A stretch of 64,000 nucleotides of DNA from contig CAVSIZ010000005.1 of the NCBI GenBank assembly GCA_963728125.1, forward strand, positions 124,001-188,000, read 5' to 3'. The notes below the pieces were generated by a model. That model did not search any database and had not been told where the DNA came from. It saw only the letters and a program-made list of their open reading frames with translations. Source of the DNA: CAWDCV01 sp963728125 (GTDB lineage Bacteria > Actinomycetota > Actinomycetes > CAWDCV01). Shown here in pieces: positions 45,214 to 53,949 of this stretch (position 1 is the stretch's first letter; each line of letters opens with the position of its first letter). Position numbers and translations under genes: made by a program.

Positions 45214-47284
45214 GGAGCTGACAGCTCCATCCACGGTCGCCGAGCGGCACGGCGTGCTGTCGCAGGAGATCGAGGATGCCTCCTACCGCTATCACGTCCT
45301 CGACCGGCCGACGATCAGCGACGTCGCGTACGACACGCTGATGCGCGAGCTTCAGCAGATCGAGGACGACTATCCCGAGCTACGCACACCCGACTCGCCG
45401 ACGCAGAAGGTCGGCAACGTCGTCTCGACACAGTTCACGCCGGTCGATCATCTCGAGCGGATGATGAGCCTCGACAACGTCTTCGCCGATGACGAGCTTG
45501 TCGCGTGGGCGGCTCGCATCGAGCGCGAGGTCGGCAACGCCGAGACGTCCTACGTTGCCGAGCTCAAGGTCGACGGTGTCGCGGTCGACTTGGTCTACGA
45601 GCGTGGCCGGCTCGTCCGGGCAGCGACGCGCGGCGACGGACGTACCGGCGAGGACGTGACCGCGAACGTCCGCACCATCGACGTCGTCCCGGCTCGGCTG
45701 GACGGGAACCCGCCAGAGCTGCTCGAGGTCCGCGGTGAGATCTACTTCCCGGTCGCGCGCTTCGAGGAGCTGAACGCGTCCCTGGTCGAGGCAGGTCGGG
45801 CCCCGTTCGCCAACCCGCGCAACGCGGCCGCCGGATCGCTGCGGCAGAAGGATCCGCGTATCACCGCCACCCGCCCGCTGCGCGTCGTCATCCACGGCGT
45901 CGGTGCCGCGCAGGGATTTCGCCCGAGTCGCCAGTCGGAGGCGTACGAGCTGCTCAGGGAGCTCGGTCTGCCGGTCAGCGACCGCTATGCGGTGTGCCGG
46001 GACCTCGCGCAGGTGCGCGACTACATCGACCGCTACGCGCGAGACCGGCACGCCGTCGAGCACGAGATCGACGGCGTCGTCGTCAAGGTCGACGAGATTG
46101 GCCTGCAGCGCCGCCTCGGCTCGACGTCGCGCGCGCCGAGGTGGGCAATCGCGTTCAAGTACCCGCCCGAAGAAGTCACCACCAAGCTGCTCGAGATCCT
46201 CGTCAACGTCGGTCGTACCGGCCGAGTCACCCCGTTCGGCCGGATGGAGCCGGTGCGCGTGTCGGGCTCGACGGTGGGGATGGCGACCCTGCACAACGCG
46301 AACGAAGTACGCCGCAAGGGCGTCCTCGTCGGCGACACCGTCGTCCTGCGCAAAGCCGGTGACGTCATCCCAGAGATCGTGGGACCAGTCGTCGATCTGC
46401 GCGACGGCAGCGAGCACGAGTTCGTCATGCCGACCCACTGCCCGGAGTGCGGCACGGAACTGTGGAGGGAGAAGGAATCCGACGTCGACATCCGCTGTCC
46501 GAATGCGCGGTCATGCCCCGCGCAGCTTCGGGAGCGGGTGTTCCACGTGGCGGGTCGCGGAGCCTTCGACATCGAGGTGCTGGGGTACGAAGCTGGCATC
46601 GCGCTGCTGACCTCGGGCCTGCTGCAGGACGAGGGCGACATCTTCCAGCTCACCGAGGAATCGTTATCCCGCTCGGAGTTCTTCACGAAGAAGGACGGCA
46701 CGCTGTCGGCGAACGGCCGCAAGCTCCTCGACAACCTCGAGCAGGCGCGACATCGGCCGCTGTGGCGCGTGCTCGTTGCGCTGTCCATCCGACACGTGGG
46801 GCCAACCGCGGCGCAGGCGCTGGCCCGCGAGTTTCACAGCCTCGACCGCATTCGCGACGCGTCTGCGGAGGAGCTCGCCGCCGCTGACGGCGTCGGCCCG
46901 ACGATCGCGGTGTCGATCCGCGAGTGGTTCGACGTCGACTGGCATCGCGAGGTCGTCGAGAAGTGGCGCTCAGCGGGCGTGGAGCTTGCCGACGAGGAGG
47001 TCGACGAGCAGGAGCGGCCGCTGGCCGGGGTGACTGTCGTCGTGACCGGTTCGCTCGACGGCTGGTCGCGCGATGCGGCAACTGAGGCGGTCCAGGCCCG
47101 CGGTGGCAAGGTCACCGGCTCGGTGTCAAAGAAGACTGCCTTTGTGGTAGCTGGCGACAACCCCGGGTCGAAGTACGACCGCGCCCTCGAGATTGGCGTT
47201 CCCGTTCTCGACGAGGACGGGTTTCGCACGCTGCTCGACAGTGGTCCGGAAGCCGCCGCGAAGGCGGCCGCCGACACGCCCTAG
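45206..47284 (+). CDS. ligA: NAD+-dependent DNA ligase
   Basis: LigA seals nicks in replication and repair. From ATG 45206 the 692-residue protein has the Ia domain (YRYHVLDRPTISDVAYDTL), the adenylated Lys121 in AELKVDGVAVDL, OB-fold, the zinc finger CPECGTELW...CPNARSC, helix-hairpin-helix repeats and a C-terminal BRCT domain (LAGVTVVVTGSLDGWSRD). GGAGGGGAG lies 4 bases before ATG 45206; the longer frame to 45137 would overlap the MetE-like gene by 77 bases. It ends the four-gene overlapping operon that begins with the desulfurase. Confidence 0.96.
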   Translation: MTEELTAPSTVAERHGVLSQEIEDASYRYHVLDRPTISDVAYDTLMRELQQIEDDYPELRTPDSPTQKVGNVVSTQFTPVDHLERMMSLDNVFADDELVAWAARIEREVGNAETSYVAELKVDGVAVDLVYERGRLVRAATRGDGRTGEDVTANVRTIDVVPARLDGNPPELLEVRGEIYFPVARFEELNASLVEAGRAPFANPRNAAAGSLRQKDPRITATRPLRVVIHGVGAAQGFRPSRQSEAYELLRELGLPVSDRYAVCRDLAQVRDYIDRYARDRHAVEHEIDGVVVKVDEIGLQRRLGSTSRAPRWAIAFKYPPEEVTTKLLEILVNVGRTGRVTPFGRMEPVRVSGSTVGMATLHNANEVRRKGVLVGDTVVLRKAGDVIPEIVGPVVDLRDGSEHEFVMPTHCPECGTELWREKESDVDIRCPNARSCPAQLRERVFHVAGRGAFDIEVLGYEAGIALLTSGLLQDEGDIFQLTEESLSRSEFFTKKDGTLSANGRKLLDNLEQARHRPLWRVLVALSIRHVGPTAAQALAREFHSLDRIRDASAEELAAADGVGPTIAVSIREWFDVDWHREVVEKWRSAGVELADEEVDEQERPLAGVTVVVTGSLDGWSRDAATEAVQARGGKVTGSVSKKTAFVVAGDNPGSKYDRALEIGVPVLDEDGFRTLLDSGPEAAAKAAADTP

Positions 47285-47343
47285 CGGGCAGCGCCCTCCG
47301 TGGGCGGTTTCGCGCCGACGGCCATGGGCAAGCGCAGGAGGCA

Positions 47344-48387
47344 ATGGACGACATCACACACGGGGGGCGCTGCCCCCCGTGTGCCCCCCGACAACCACCC
47401 GACCGGCGGCTGAGCGTCGGCGTGATCGGAGCAGGGTCCGTGGCCGCCCGGCACGTCAGATCGCTCCAGCGGTTGCCGGGCGTGGAGGTCGTCGGCGTAG
47501 TCGATACCGACGCCGATCGCGCGAACAGCCTCGTTGACGCCGCAGGAGCACCGGCGCGGGCTTTTCCCTCGGTGCCGGCGCTGCTGGAGAGCGGTGTTCT
47601 GGACGCCGCTTACGTCTGCGTGCCGCCGTTCGCGCACGGGCCGACTGAGCTCGCGCTGCTCGGGGCGCGGATCCCGTTCTTCGTCGAGAAGCCGGTCGCT
47701 CTCGACCTCGCGGTCGCCGAGGAGATCGCTGCCGGTGTTCGTGAGTACGGCCTGATCACCGCCACCGGCTATCACTGGCGCTACTACGACACGGTCGAGC
47801 ATGCCGCCCGAATCTGCGCCGAGCACCCCGTCGCGCTTGCTGTCGCCACGTGGCTGGACAAGCTGCCACCTCCGGCATGGTGGCCGTACGTCGCTCAGTC
47901 GGGCGGCCAGATCGTGGAGCAGGCAACTCACGTCATCGACCTGCTGCGAGTCCTCGTCGGGGAGGTCGTCTCGGTCCACGCCGCCGGGAATCGGCTGAAC
48001 CGCGGGCTGGACGGGGACGTCGACGACGCCTGCGCAGCGACGCTCCGCTTCGAGAGCGGTGCTGTCGCGTCCCTCGCGTCTACCAGCCTGCTGGGGTGGA
48101 AGCACCGCACCCGCGTCGATCTGTTCGCGGACGGGGTGGCCATCCATCTCGCCGAGGACGACCTGCTGGTACGCCGCGTCGACGGCGAGGAGCATCGCGT
48201 CCCGGCTACCGACGCGCGAAGCGCGGCGGATGCGGCGTTCATCGCGGCGGTACGCACTGGCAACCCCAGCGACATTCGGGTGCCCTACGACGAGGCGATG
48301 CGAACCCATCGGGTGGCGACTGCCATCGCGCGAGCGGCCGTTGACGGCAGCGTCGTCGAACTGACGGGGTACCCGCGTGCCGGCTGA
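47344..48387 (+). CDS. Gfo/Idh/MocA-family oxidoreductase
   Basis: The 347-residue protein has the NAD-binding motif VGVIGAGSVAARHVRSLQ, the signature FVEKPVALDL with catalytic Lys, and a C-terminal alpha/beta domain (GGQIVEQATHVIDLLRVLVG). These enzymes oxidise or epimerise sugars and cyclitols. The start is uncertain: ATG 47344 has AGGAGG only 2 bases upstream and the first 20 residues (GGRCPPCAPRQPPDRR) come from a perfect GC hairpin, so they may not be translated in nature. It overlaps the following dehydrogenase gene by 11 bases; the pair probably acts on one substrate. Confidence 0.85.
   Translation: MDDITHGGRCPPCAPRQPPDRRLSVGVIGAGSVAARHVRSLQRLPGVEVVGVVDTDADRANSLVDAAGAPARAFPSVPALLESGVLDAAYVCVPPFAHGPTELALLGARIPFFVEKPVALDLAVAEEIAAGVREYGLITATGYHWRYYDTVEHAARICAEHPVALAVATWLDKLPPPAWWPYVAQSGGQIVEQATHVIDLLRVLVGEVVSVHAAGNRLNRGLDGDVDDACAATLRFESGAVASLASTSLLGWKHRTRVDLFADGVAIHLAEDDLLVRRVDGEEHRVPATDARSAADAAFIAAVRTGNPSDIRVPYDEAMRTHRVATAIARAAVDGSVVELTGYPRAG
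47357..47383. repeat. perfect 12-bp GC stem-loop at the start of the oxidoreductase gene
   Basis: Arms 47357-47368 (CACACGGGGGGC) and 47372-47383 are exact reverse complements around a 3-base loop (GCT). No T-run follows. It lies 73 bases after the ligA stop, so it may end that transcript, or hide the start of the next gene. Confidence 0.65.
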
Positions 48388-49487
48388 GCAGCGGTGGGTG
48401 CGCGCCCTGGTCGTCGAACGGCCGGGCGACCTCATGGTGCGCGAGCTGCCCGACGCGCCGCTGGGGACAGGGATGGCGTGCGTCGACACCCGTTTCAGCG
48501 GGGTGTCGCTCGGAACCGAGCTGACCTGGTTTCGCGGCACGAACCCGATGCAGAACCGGCGCTGGGACGCCGAGCTCGGTCTCTTCCTGCCCGCGGCGCC
48601 GGTCGACCCGTACCCGGTGACGAAGCTGGGGTACATGTCCGTCGGGACCGTGACGGCCAGCCGCACGCCCGCCGTACGGGAGGGCCAGTTGGTCGCGATG
48701 ACGTACGGGCATCGCAGCGGTCACACGGCCGACCCACTGCAGGAACGCTTCGTTGGGCTTCCTGACGACCTCGACCCGCTGCTCGGCGTGTTCGTCGCTC
48801 ACATGGGTCCGATCTGCGCGAACGGGCTGCTTCATGCGGCGTCAGACCTCATGGGTGCCGGCGGTCCGTGACCTTGGCGATGGTGTGGCCGACCGTCAGG
48901 TCGTGGTCACGGGAGCCGGTGTGGTGGGGCTCCTTACGGCCCTATTCGCCCGGCATCACGGCGCGGCGGAGGTGCTGATCGTTGACTCGTCGCCCGAGAG
49001 GCTCGAGGTGGCTGCGGAGCTGGGCTTCGACACCGTCACGGACTCTGCGCCGGACTCCGACGCCGCGCTGGCGGTCAAGCAGCGCTGGGCGCACGGGCCC
49101 GGCGATCGCGGCGCGAGCGTGGTCTTCCAGTGCCGTGGCCAGGCGTCGGCGCTGGCGACGGCCCTGCGCTGCGCCAGGCCGCAGGGCGTGGTGGTCGACC
49201 TGGCGTTCTACTCCGCTGGAGCCGAGGAAGTGCGGCTGGGCGAGGAATTCCATCACAACGGCCTGGCGCTGCGATGCGCGCAGATCGGACGCGTGCCGCG
49301 GGGGCTCGCGGCCAGCTGGGATCGGGAGCGCCTGTCGCACGCCACGATCGACCTGCTGCGTGCCGAGGGTGAGGCGATCCGGCAACACCTCGTCACCGAC
49401 GTGGTCGGCTTCGACGACGCGCCGGCGTTGTTCGCCGAGGTGTCGGATCGCCGTCGCCACGTGGTCGGCGCGGTCCTCACGCCGTGA
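48377..49487 (+). pseudogene. zinc-type (MDR) alcohol dehydrogenase-like protein, interrupted by one frameshift
   Basis: The first frame (GTG 48377) reads RWVRALVVERPGDLMVRELP, FSGVSLGTELTWFRGTNP, KLGYMSVGTVTASRTPAVRE and FVAHMGPICANGLLHAASD, then ends at 48871. The Rossmann half follows one base later: LGDGVADRQVVVTGAGVVGL, EVLIVDSSPERLEVAAELGF, up to 49487. Removing one G near 48858-48862 restores about 369 residues. The structural and catalytic Cys of true zinc alcohol dehydrogenases are not evident, as in related sugar-processing MDR proteins. It overlaps the Gfo/Idh/MocA gene, so both likely act in one sugar pathway. Confidence 0.85.
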
Positions 49488-49508
49488 CGTCAACCCACCC
49501 GCGGTGGC

Positions 49509-50672
49509 CTAGGCGGTGAGGACGGGGGACGGGGTCGTGAGGGCGGCGCGGCGGCGCACCTCGTCGTAGAGCGCGAGGTAGCGCTCGGCCATCACGGCGG
49601 GGGAGAAGCGCTCCACTGCGGTGCGCCTGCAGGCTGCCACGTCGATGGCGCCCAGTTGACCGACGGCTTCGGCGAGCCCGTCCTCGTCCTCCGCGATGAA
49701 GCCGGTCACGCCGTGGTCGACGAGGCTCGGCAGCACACCGCGCCGCAGTGCGACCACCGGGGTTCCAGCAGCCATTGCCTCGGCGACGACGGTCGCACCA
49801 GGTTCCTCCCACTGCACGGGCATGAGCAGTGCTCGGGCACTGCGCAGGAGCGCAGCCTTGTCCGCGCCGCCGACGGACCCGATCCAGCGCACATGGTTGC
49901 CGTCGACCAGCGGAGCGACCTCGTCCCGCCAGTACCGGGCGTCGTCGCCCTCCGCGCCGATCTCCTCGACCTCGGCGAGCGATTCGGCCCGGCCCACCGG
50001 CCCGGCCAGCACCAGCGGCACGCCGGTGCGATGCGCCACGCGCGCAGCCAAGTGCTGCCCCTTGAGCCGGCAGATCCGGCCGAGCACCAGGACGTGGTCC
50101 TCGCGCTCGGACACGGGCAAGGGAGGACCGGGCGGGATCGGTGTCGCGAGCGGAACCGCTCCCAGCGACAGGCGCTGGAGCTCAGCGGGCGCTTGCGCGA
50201 GCTGCGTCGACGACACCCCGTTCACCCAGACCCGGCCGCGACCGTCGAACTCCCGGTAGAACGACGCCGCCCGCTGTGGATCCCAGTGCAATGTGTGCAG
50301 CGCCGGTGGGAACGTCGAGTCGAGAGCGGCAAGAGTCGCCGGCCCCACGATCTCCAGATGGTCGTGGACGATGTCGATGTCGCCGCGTCGCAGCCGGCGA
50401 ACGACGGCCTGCATGTGCGCGTGGGCGAGTGCGCCGACCTGGTTGTACGGGCGGTTGAGCGCGTCGAACTGTCCGGTCGCAAAGGCGGACACGACCTCGT
50501 CGACGGCGAGCTCGCTCTCCCCGACGGTCGCGAGCACGACGCGGACCCCGCGGCGGCGGAGCTCCGGAACCAGCGTGGCCACGACGTTCTCCAGACCGCC
50601 GTACGCCACTGGCGGAACGGGGAGCCAGGGCCCGGCATTGACGAGCACGGTGATCGCTGACGCGCGCATCAT
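49509..50672 (-). CDS. GT4-family glycosyltransferase
   Basis: The 387-residue protein is a GT-B fold retaining glycosyltransferase: N-terminal PVPPVAYGGLENVVATLVPE glycine loop, IVHDHLEIVGPATLAAL, then the C-terminal LVLGRICRLKGQHLAARVAH and the nucleotide-sugar motif PVQWEEPGATVVAEAMAAGTPVV with the family E-x7-E. GGGAGGG lies 5 bases before ATG 50672. It overlaps the gpgS stop (ATGA), so it probably acts on the GpgS product or a related glycan; candidates are a glucosylglycerate-extending enzyme. The sugar donor is unknown. Confidence 0.9.
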   Translation of the reverse strand: MMRASAITVLVNAGPWLPVPPVAYGGLENVVATLVPELRRRGVRVVLATVGESELAVDEVVSAFATGQFDALNRPYNQVGALAHAHMQAVVRRLRRGDIDIVHDHLEIVGPATLAALDSTFPPALHTLHWDPQRAASFYREFDGRGRVWVNGVSSTQLAQAPAELQRLSLGAVPLATPIPPGPPLPVSEREDHVLVLGRICRLKGQHLAARVAHRTGVPLVLAGPVGRAESLAEVEEIGAEGDDARYWRDEVAPLVDGNHVRWIGSVGGADKAALLRSARALLMPVQWEEPGATVVAEAMAAGTPVVALRRGVLPSLVDHGVTGFIAEDEDGLAEAVGQLGAIDVAACRRTAVERFSPAVMAERYLALYDEVRRRAALTTPSPVLTA

Positions 50673-51652
50673 GCGATCCCTCCCTCACGTACCCAGGGAG
50701 CGTCACCGCGGGCGAGATAGGCGGGGATCTCGACCGCCGGCGGGCGCTCCAGTCCGGGGACATCGCGCACCGCCACCTGCAATCCGTCGAGGTCGCGGCG
50801 GTACTGCGTTAGGCCCGCATCCAGCTGGACCTGCGGGGCGTGGGGAAGTCGGCGCAGGGCGGTGGCCAGGATCTCGGCCGCCATGACCCCGAGCGCGGTG
50901 TCGGCCTGGTGACGATGCACCCGGTGGCCGAGGTCCACCTGCGCAATGACGTCGACGCCATACGCGCCCAGGAGATCGATCAGCATGCCGATCTCCACCC
51001 CGTATCCGCAGGCGAACGGCAACCGCTCGAGCGCGGCGCGGCGGCCGGCGTACTCGCCCGACAGCGGCTGCACGATCCCGGCCAGGTCGGGCCAGAGCAG
51101 GTTGACCAGCGGTCGAGCCACGAGCTCGGTGACGCGACCGCCGCCGTACGGGCTGACGCCCTCCTCGGTGACGAGCGGCCGGTCGTAGAACGCCTTGACC
51201 AGGGCGACGTGCGGCTCGGTGAGGAGCGGCCCGAGGAGACCGGTGACGTAGTGGGACCCGACGTCGACGAGGTCGGCGTCCACGAAGACCAGCAGCTCGC
51301 CGGAGGTGACGAACAGAGACTTCCACAGCGCCTCGCCCTTCCCCGGGCGCATTCCGAGCTCAGGGACGACGTCCGAGCAGGCGACGACCCGTGCTCCGGC
51401 GTCCGCAGCGACCCGAGCCGTACGATCGCGCGAGTCGGAGTCCATGACCACGATCTCGTCCACGAGGGGGAGAGCGTCGACCAGATCGGCTCGAATGGCG
51501 CCGACGACGTCCCCGACCGTCCCCTGCTCGTCGCGAGCGGGGAGGACGACGCTGATTGTCGTGCCGTTCTTGGCGGCCACCAGGTCAGAAGCTGTCCAGG
51601 TTGACCAGAAATGTGTGGAGTTGGCGTACCAGCGGGCAGCGTCGTTCAGCAC
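50669..51652 (-). CDS. gpgS: glucosyl-3-phosphoglycerate synthase
   Basis: GpgS (GT81) joins NDP-glucose and 3-phosphoglycerate, the first step toward glucosylglycerate and methylglucose lipopolysaccharide. From GTG 51652 the protein has 327 residues: TISVVLPARDEQGTVGDVVG, MDSDSRDRTARVA, the phosphoglycerate-binding RPGKGEALWKSLFVTSGE, metal-binding FVDADLVD, GGGRVTELVARPLVN and QPLSGEYAGRRAALERLPFA, all matching GpgS. GAGGAGG lies 6-7 bases before GTG 51652; the frame runs on to 52357 but overlaps gatC. No gpgP phosphatase is visible nearby. Confidence 0.94.
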   Translation of the reverse strand: MLNDAARWYANSTHFWSTWTASDLVAAKNGTTISVVLPARDEQGTVGDVVGAIRADLVDALPLVDEIVVMDSDSRDRTARVAADAGARVVACSDVVPELGMRPGKGEALWKSLFVTSGELLVFVDADLVDVGSHYVTGLLGPLLTEPHVALVKAFYDRPLVTEEGVSPYGGGRVTELVARPLVNLLWPDLAGIVQPLSGEYAGRRAALERLPFACGYGVEIGMLIDLLGAYGVDVIAQVDLGHRVHRHQADTALGVMAAEILATALRRLPHAPQVQLDAGLTQYRRDLDGLQVAVRDVPGLERPPAVEIPAYLARGDAPWVREGGIA

Positions 51653-51905
51653 GAGAAGCCTCCTCGTGGTCGCGGCACCGATGCGGGGGACGTGTGCGCT
51701 GTACGCGGACGCGTACACGCACGTATGCAGCTGTCGCGGCGGCTCGGGGGCCTCCTGTTCACCCGAGCTCTTTCCCCGGACGGGGGTGCGCCATGCTAGG
51801 TCGAAGCCCCGGCAGGCGCCAGATCCTCGACGGGGTGTGCGGCCTAGGATTGGCCGGTCCTTCTCCCCCAGCCCTCGTTTGTTCACCTGAAACGGAGTTG
51901 CCGCC
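51653..51905. promoter_or_regulatory. divergent intergenic region between gpgS and gatC, with a short inverted repeat
   Basis: This 253-base gap must hold promoters for both divergent operons. A 7-bp inverted repeat (TGTACGC, 4-base gap, GCGTACA; 51700-51717) lies 48 bases from the gpgS start and could be an operator. I see no good -35/-10 pair and no coding sequence in the rest. Confidence 0.3.
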
Positions 51906-52217
51906 ATGTCCACCGCCGGGCCGTCGATTGCGCGCGACGAGGTCGCCCACCTCGCGCGGCTGGCCCGCCTCGACCTGGGGCCGGACGAACTGGATCGGCT
52001 GGCGGCCGAGCTCGACGTGATCCTCGCCGCGGTCGCTCGGGTGTCCGAAGTCGCGGCCGACGACATCCCGCCGACCTCGCATGCTGTGCCGCTCACGAAC
52101 GTCTTTCGCGAGGACGACGTCCGGCCCTCACTGCCGCGCGACGAGGTGCTGGCCGAGGCTCCCGCCGCGGAAGCGGATCGATTCCGGGTCCCGCGCATCC
52201 TCGGTGAGGAGGCGTGA
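51906..52217 (+). CDS. gatC: Asp-tRNA(Asn)/Glu-tRNA(Gln) amidotransferase subunit C
   Basis: GatC holds GatA and GatB together in the amidotransferase that makes Gln-tRNA(Gln) and Asn-tRNA(Asn). The 103-residue protein has IARDEVAHLARLARLDLGPD, a helical stretch and the C-terminal FREDDVRPSLPRDEVLAEAP, RFRVPRILGEEA pattern. Its stop overlaps the gatA start (GTGA). The window therefore uses the indirect route to Gln-tRNA. Confidence 0.95.
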   Translation: MSTAGPSIARDEVAHLARLARLDLGPDELDRLAAELDVILAAVARVSEVAADDIPPTSHAVPLTNVFREDDVRPSLPRDEVLAEAPAAEADRFRVPRILGEEA

Positions 52218-53740
52218 GCGTGTCCGGCACCGTGACCGATCTCACTGCCCTGGCGGCGGCAGACACTGCCGCGCGTATTGCCGCTGGGGACGTCTCGGCC
52301 GTCGAGGTCACACGTGCGCATCTGCAGCGGATCGAGGAAGTCGATCCGGCGCTCCATGCGTTCCTGTACGTCGACGTCGAGGGCGCGCTCGCGGCCGCGA
52401 CCGCCGTGGATGATGCGCGGGTGGCCGGGTCACGGCTGGGCCCGTTGGCTGGGGTGCCGCTCGCACTCAAGGACGTGCTGACCATGCGGGGCGTGCCCAC
52501 GACCTGCGGCTCTCGCATCCTCGAGGGCTGGCGACCCCCGTACGACGCGACCGTCGTCAGCCGGCTGCGCGAGGCCGGAGTCGTCCTGCTGGGAAAGACG
52601 AACATGGATGAGTTCGCGATGGGCTCGTCCACCGAGAACTCCGGGTACGGCCCCACACGCAACCCGTGGGCCCTGGACCGCGTACCGGGGGGCAGTGGGG
52701 GCGGGTCGGCGACTGCTGTCGCGGCCGGCCTGGCACCGCTCGGCGTCGGTACGGACACCGGCGGCTCCATCCGGCAGCCAGCCGCGCTGACGGGCACGGT
52801 CGGCGTCAAGCCGACCTACGGCGGGGTGTCGAGATATGGGCTGGTGGCGTTCTCCTCCTCCCTGGACCAGGCCGGGCCGTGTGCGCGCACCGTCCTGGAC
52901 GCCGCATTGCTGCACGAGGCGATCGCCGGGCACGACCCGATGGACGCGACGTCGATCGACGCACCGGTTCCCCCGGTGGTGGCCGCTGCCCGGGCCGGCG
53001 CGGCGGGCGATGGCCTGCGCGGCTTCCGAGTCGGCGTCGTGGCTCAGTTCGCTGGCGAGGGCTACCAGGCCGGCGTTCTCACCCGCTTCACCGAGGCGGT
53101 GCAGCTGCTCGAGCAGCTGGGCGCCGAGGTCGTCGAGGTCTCGTGCCCGAGCTTCGACTACGCGCTGCCTGCCTACTACCTGATCGCGCCGTCGGAGTGC
53201 TCGAGCAACCTTGCCCGCTTCGATGCGATGCGGTACGGCCTGCGGGTCGGCGACGACGGCACGCGCAGCGCCGAGGAGGTCATGTCGCTCACGCGCGACG
53301 CCGGTTTCGGCGACGAGGTGAAGCGACGCATCATCCTGGGCACGTACGCGCTGTCCAGCGGCTACTACGACGCGTACTACGGGCAGGCGCAAAAGGTCAG
53401 GACGCTGATCAGCCGCGACTTCGACGCGGCGTTCGCGACGGTCGACGTTCTCGTTTCTCCGACGACGCCGACGACCGCGTTCGAGATCGGCTCGCGGGTC
53501 GCCGACCCGCTCGCGATGTACCTCGCTGATCTGTGCACGATCCCGGCGAACCTTGCCGGCAACGCCGCCATGTCGGTGCCGTGCGGGCTAGCACCCGAGG
53601 ACGGCCTGCCGGTCGGCCTGCAGATCATGGCACCGACCTTGGCCGACGACCGGCTCTATCACGTCGGCGCGGCCATCGAGGCCGCGCTGCTAGATCGGTG
53701 GGGTCACCCCCTTCTCGAGGAGATGTCGCAACTGTCATGA
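52214..53740 (+). CDS. gatA: Asp-tRNA(Asn)/Glu-tRNA(Gln) amidotransferase subunit A
   Basis: GatA is the glutaminase subunit. The 508-residue amidase-signature protein has the Ser-cisSer-Lys triad: Lys86 (LALKDVLTMRG), Ser161 (PGGSGGGSATAVAAG) and the nucleophile Ser185 (GTDTGGSIRQPAAL). It overlaps gatC by 4 bases and a small membrane-protein gene by 4 bases; all genes to gatB form one operon. Confidence 0.96.
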   Translation: MSVSGTVTDLTALAAADTAARIAAGDVSAVEVTRAHLQRIEEVDPALHAFLYVDVEGALAAATAVDDARVAGSRLGPLAGVPLALKDVLTMRGVPTTCGSRILEGWRPPYDATVVSRLREAGVVLLGKTNMDEFAMGSSTENSGYGPTRNPWALDRVPGGSGGGSATAVAAGLAPLGVGTDTGGSIRQPAALTGTVGVKPTYGGVSRYGLVAFSSSLDQAGPCARTVLDAALLHEAIAGHDPMDATSIDAPVPPVVAAARAGAAGDGLRGFRVGVVAQFAGEGYQAGVLTRFTEAVQLLEQLGAEVVEVSCPSFDYALPAYYLIAPSECSSNLARFDAMRYGLRVGDDGTRSAEEVMSLTRDAGFGDEVKRRIILGTYALSSGYYDAYYGQAQKVRTLISRDFDAAFATVDVLVSPTTPTTAFEIGSRVADPLAMYLADLCTIPANLAGNAAMSVPCGLAPEDGLPVGLQIMAPTLADDRLYHVGAAIEAALLDRWGHPLLEEMSQLS

Positions 53741-53949
53741 ACCCACTGCCCGTTCGTACGCAGCGGACCGTCGCTCTCGCCTCGCAAGGGTTCGCCGTCC
53801 TCGGCGCCCTGCGCGCGCTCCGGCACTGGCGGGAGACGCCGGACTGGCTGTCGCGGCTGGACGCCGTCCTCTACGCCGCCGCCGTTGTCACCGGAGTGAT
53901 CATCACCTGGCGGTCGTTCCAGGAGGACTCTGTGGAAGACGGAGAGTGA
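53737..53949 (+). CDS. small membrane protein inserted between gatA and gatB
   Basis: The 70-residue protein has a basic start (MNPLPVRTQRTVALASQGFA), one likely membrane span (LYAAAVVTGVIITWR) and an acidic end. Its ATG overlaps the gatA stop (ATGA) and its TGA overlaps the gatB start (GTGA), so it is translated in step with the amidotransferase genes. I do not recognise a family; a role in the GatCAB complex is not implied by known structures. Confidence 0.7.
   Translation: MNPLPVRTQRTVALASQGFAVLGALRALRHWRETPDWLSRLDAVLYAAAVVTGVIITWRSFQEDSVEDGE

Noticed and set aside
51700..51717. Strong operator call for the TGTACGC inverted repeat upstream of gpgS
   Set aside because: Only 7 bp per arm in a GC-rich region; could be chance, so kept only as a low-confidence note.
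50669..52357. gpgS as a 562-residue protein with a long N-terminal extension
   Set aside because: The extension overlaps gatC and has a shadow composition; GTG 51652 has an ideal ribosome site and gives the usual length.
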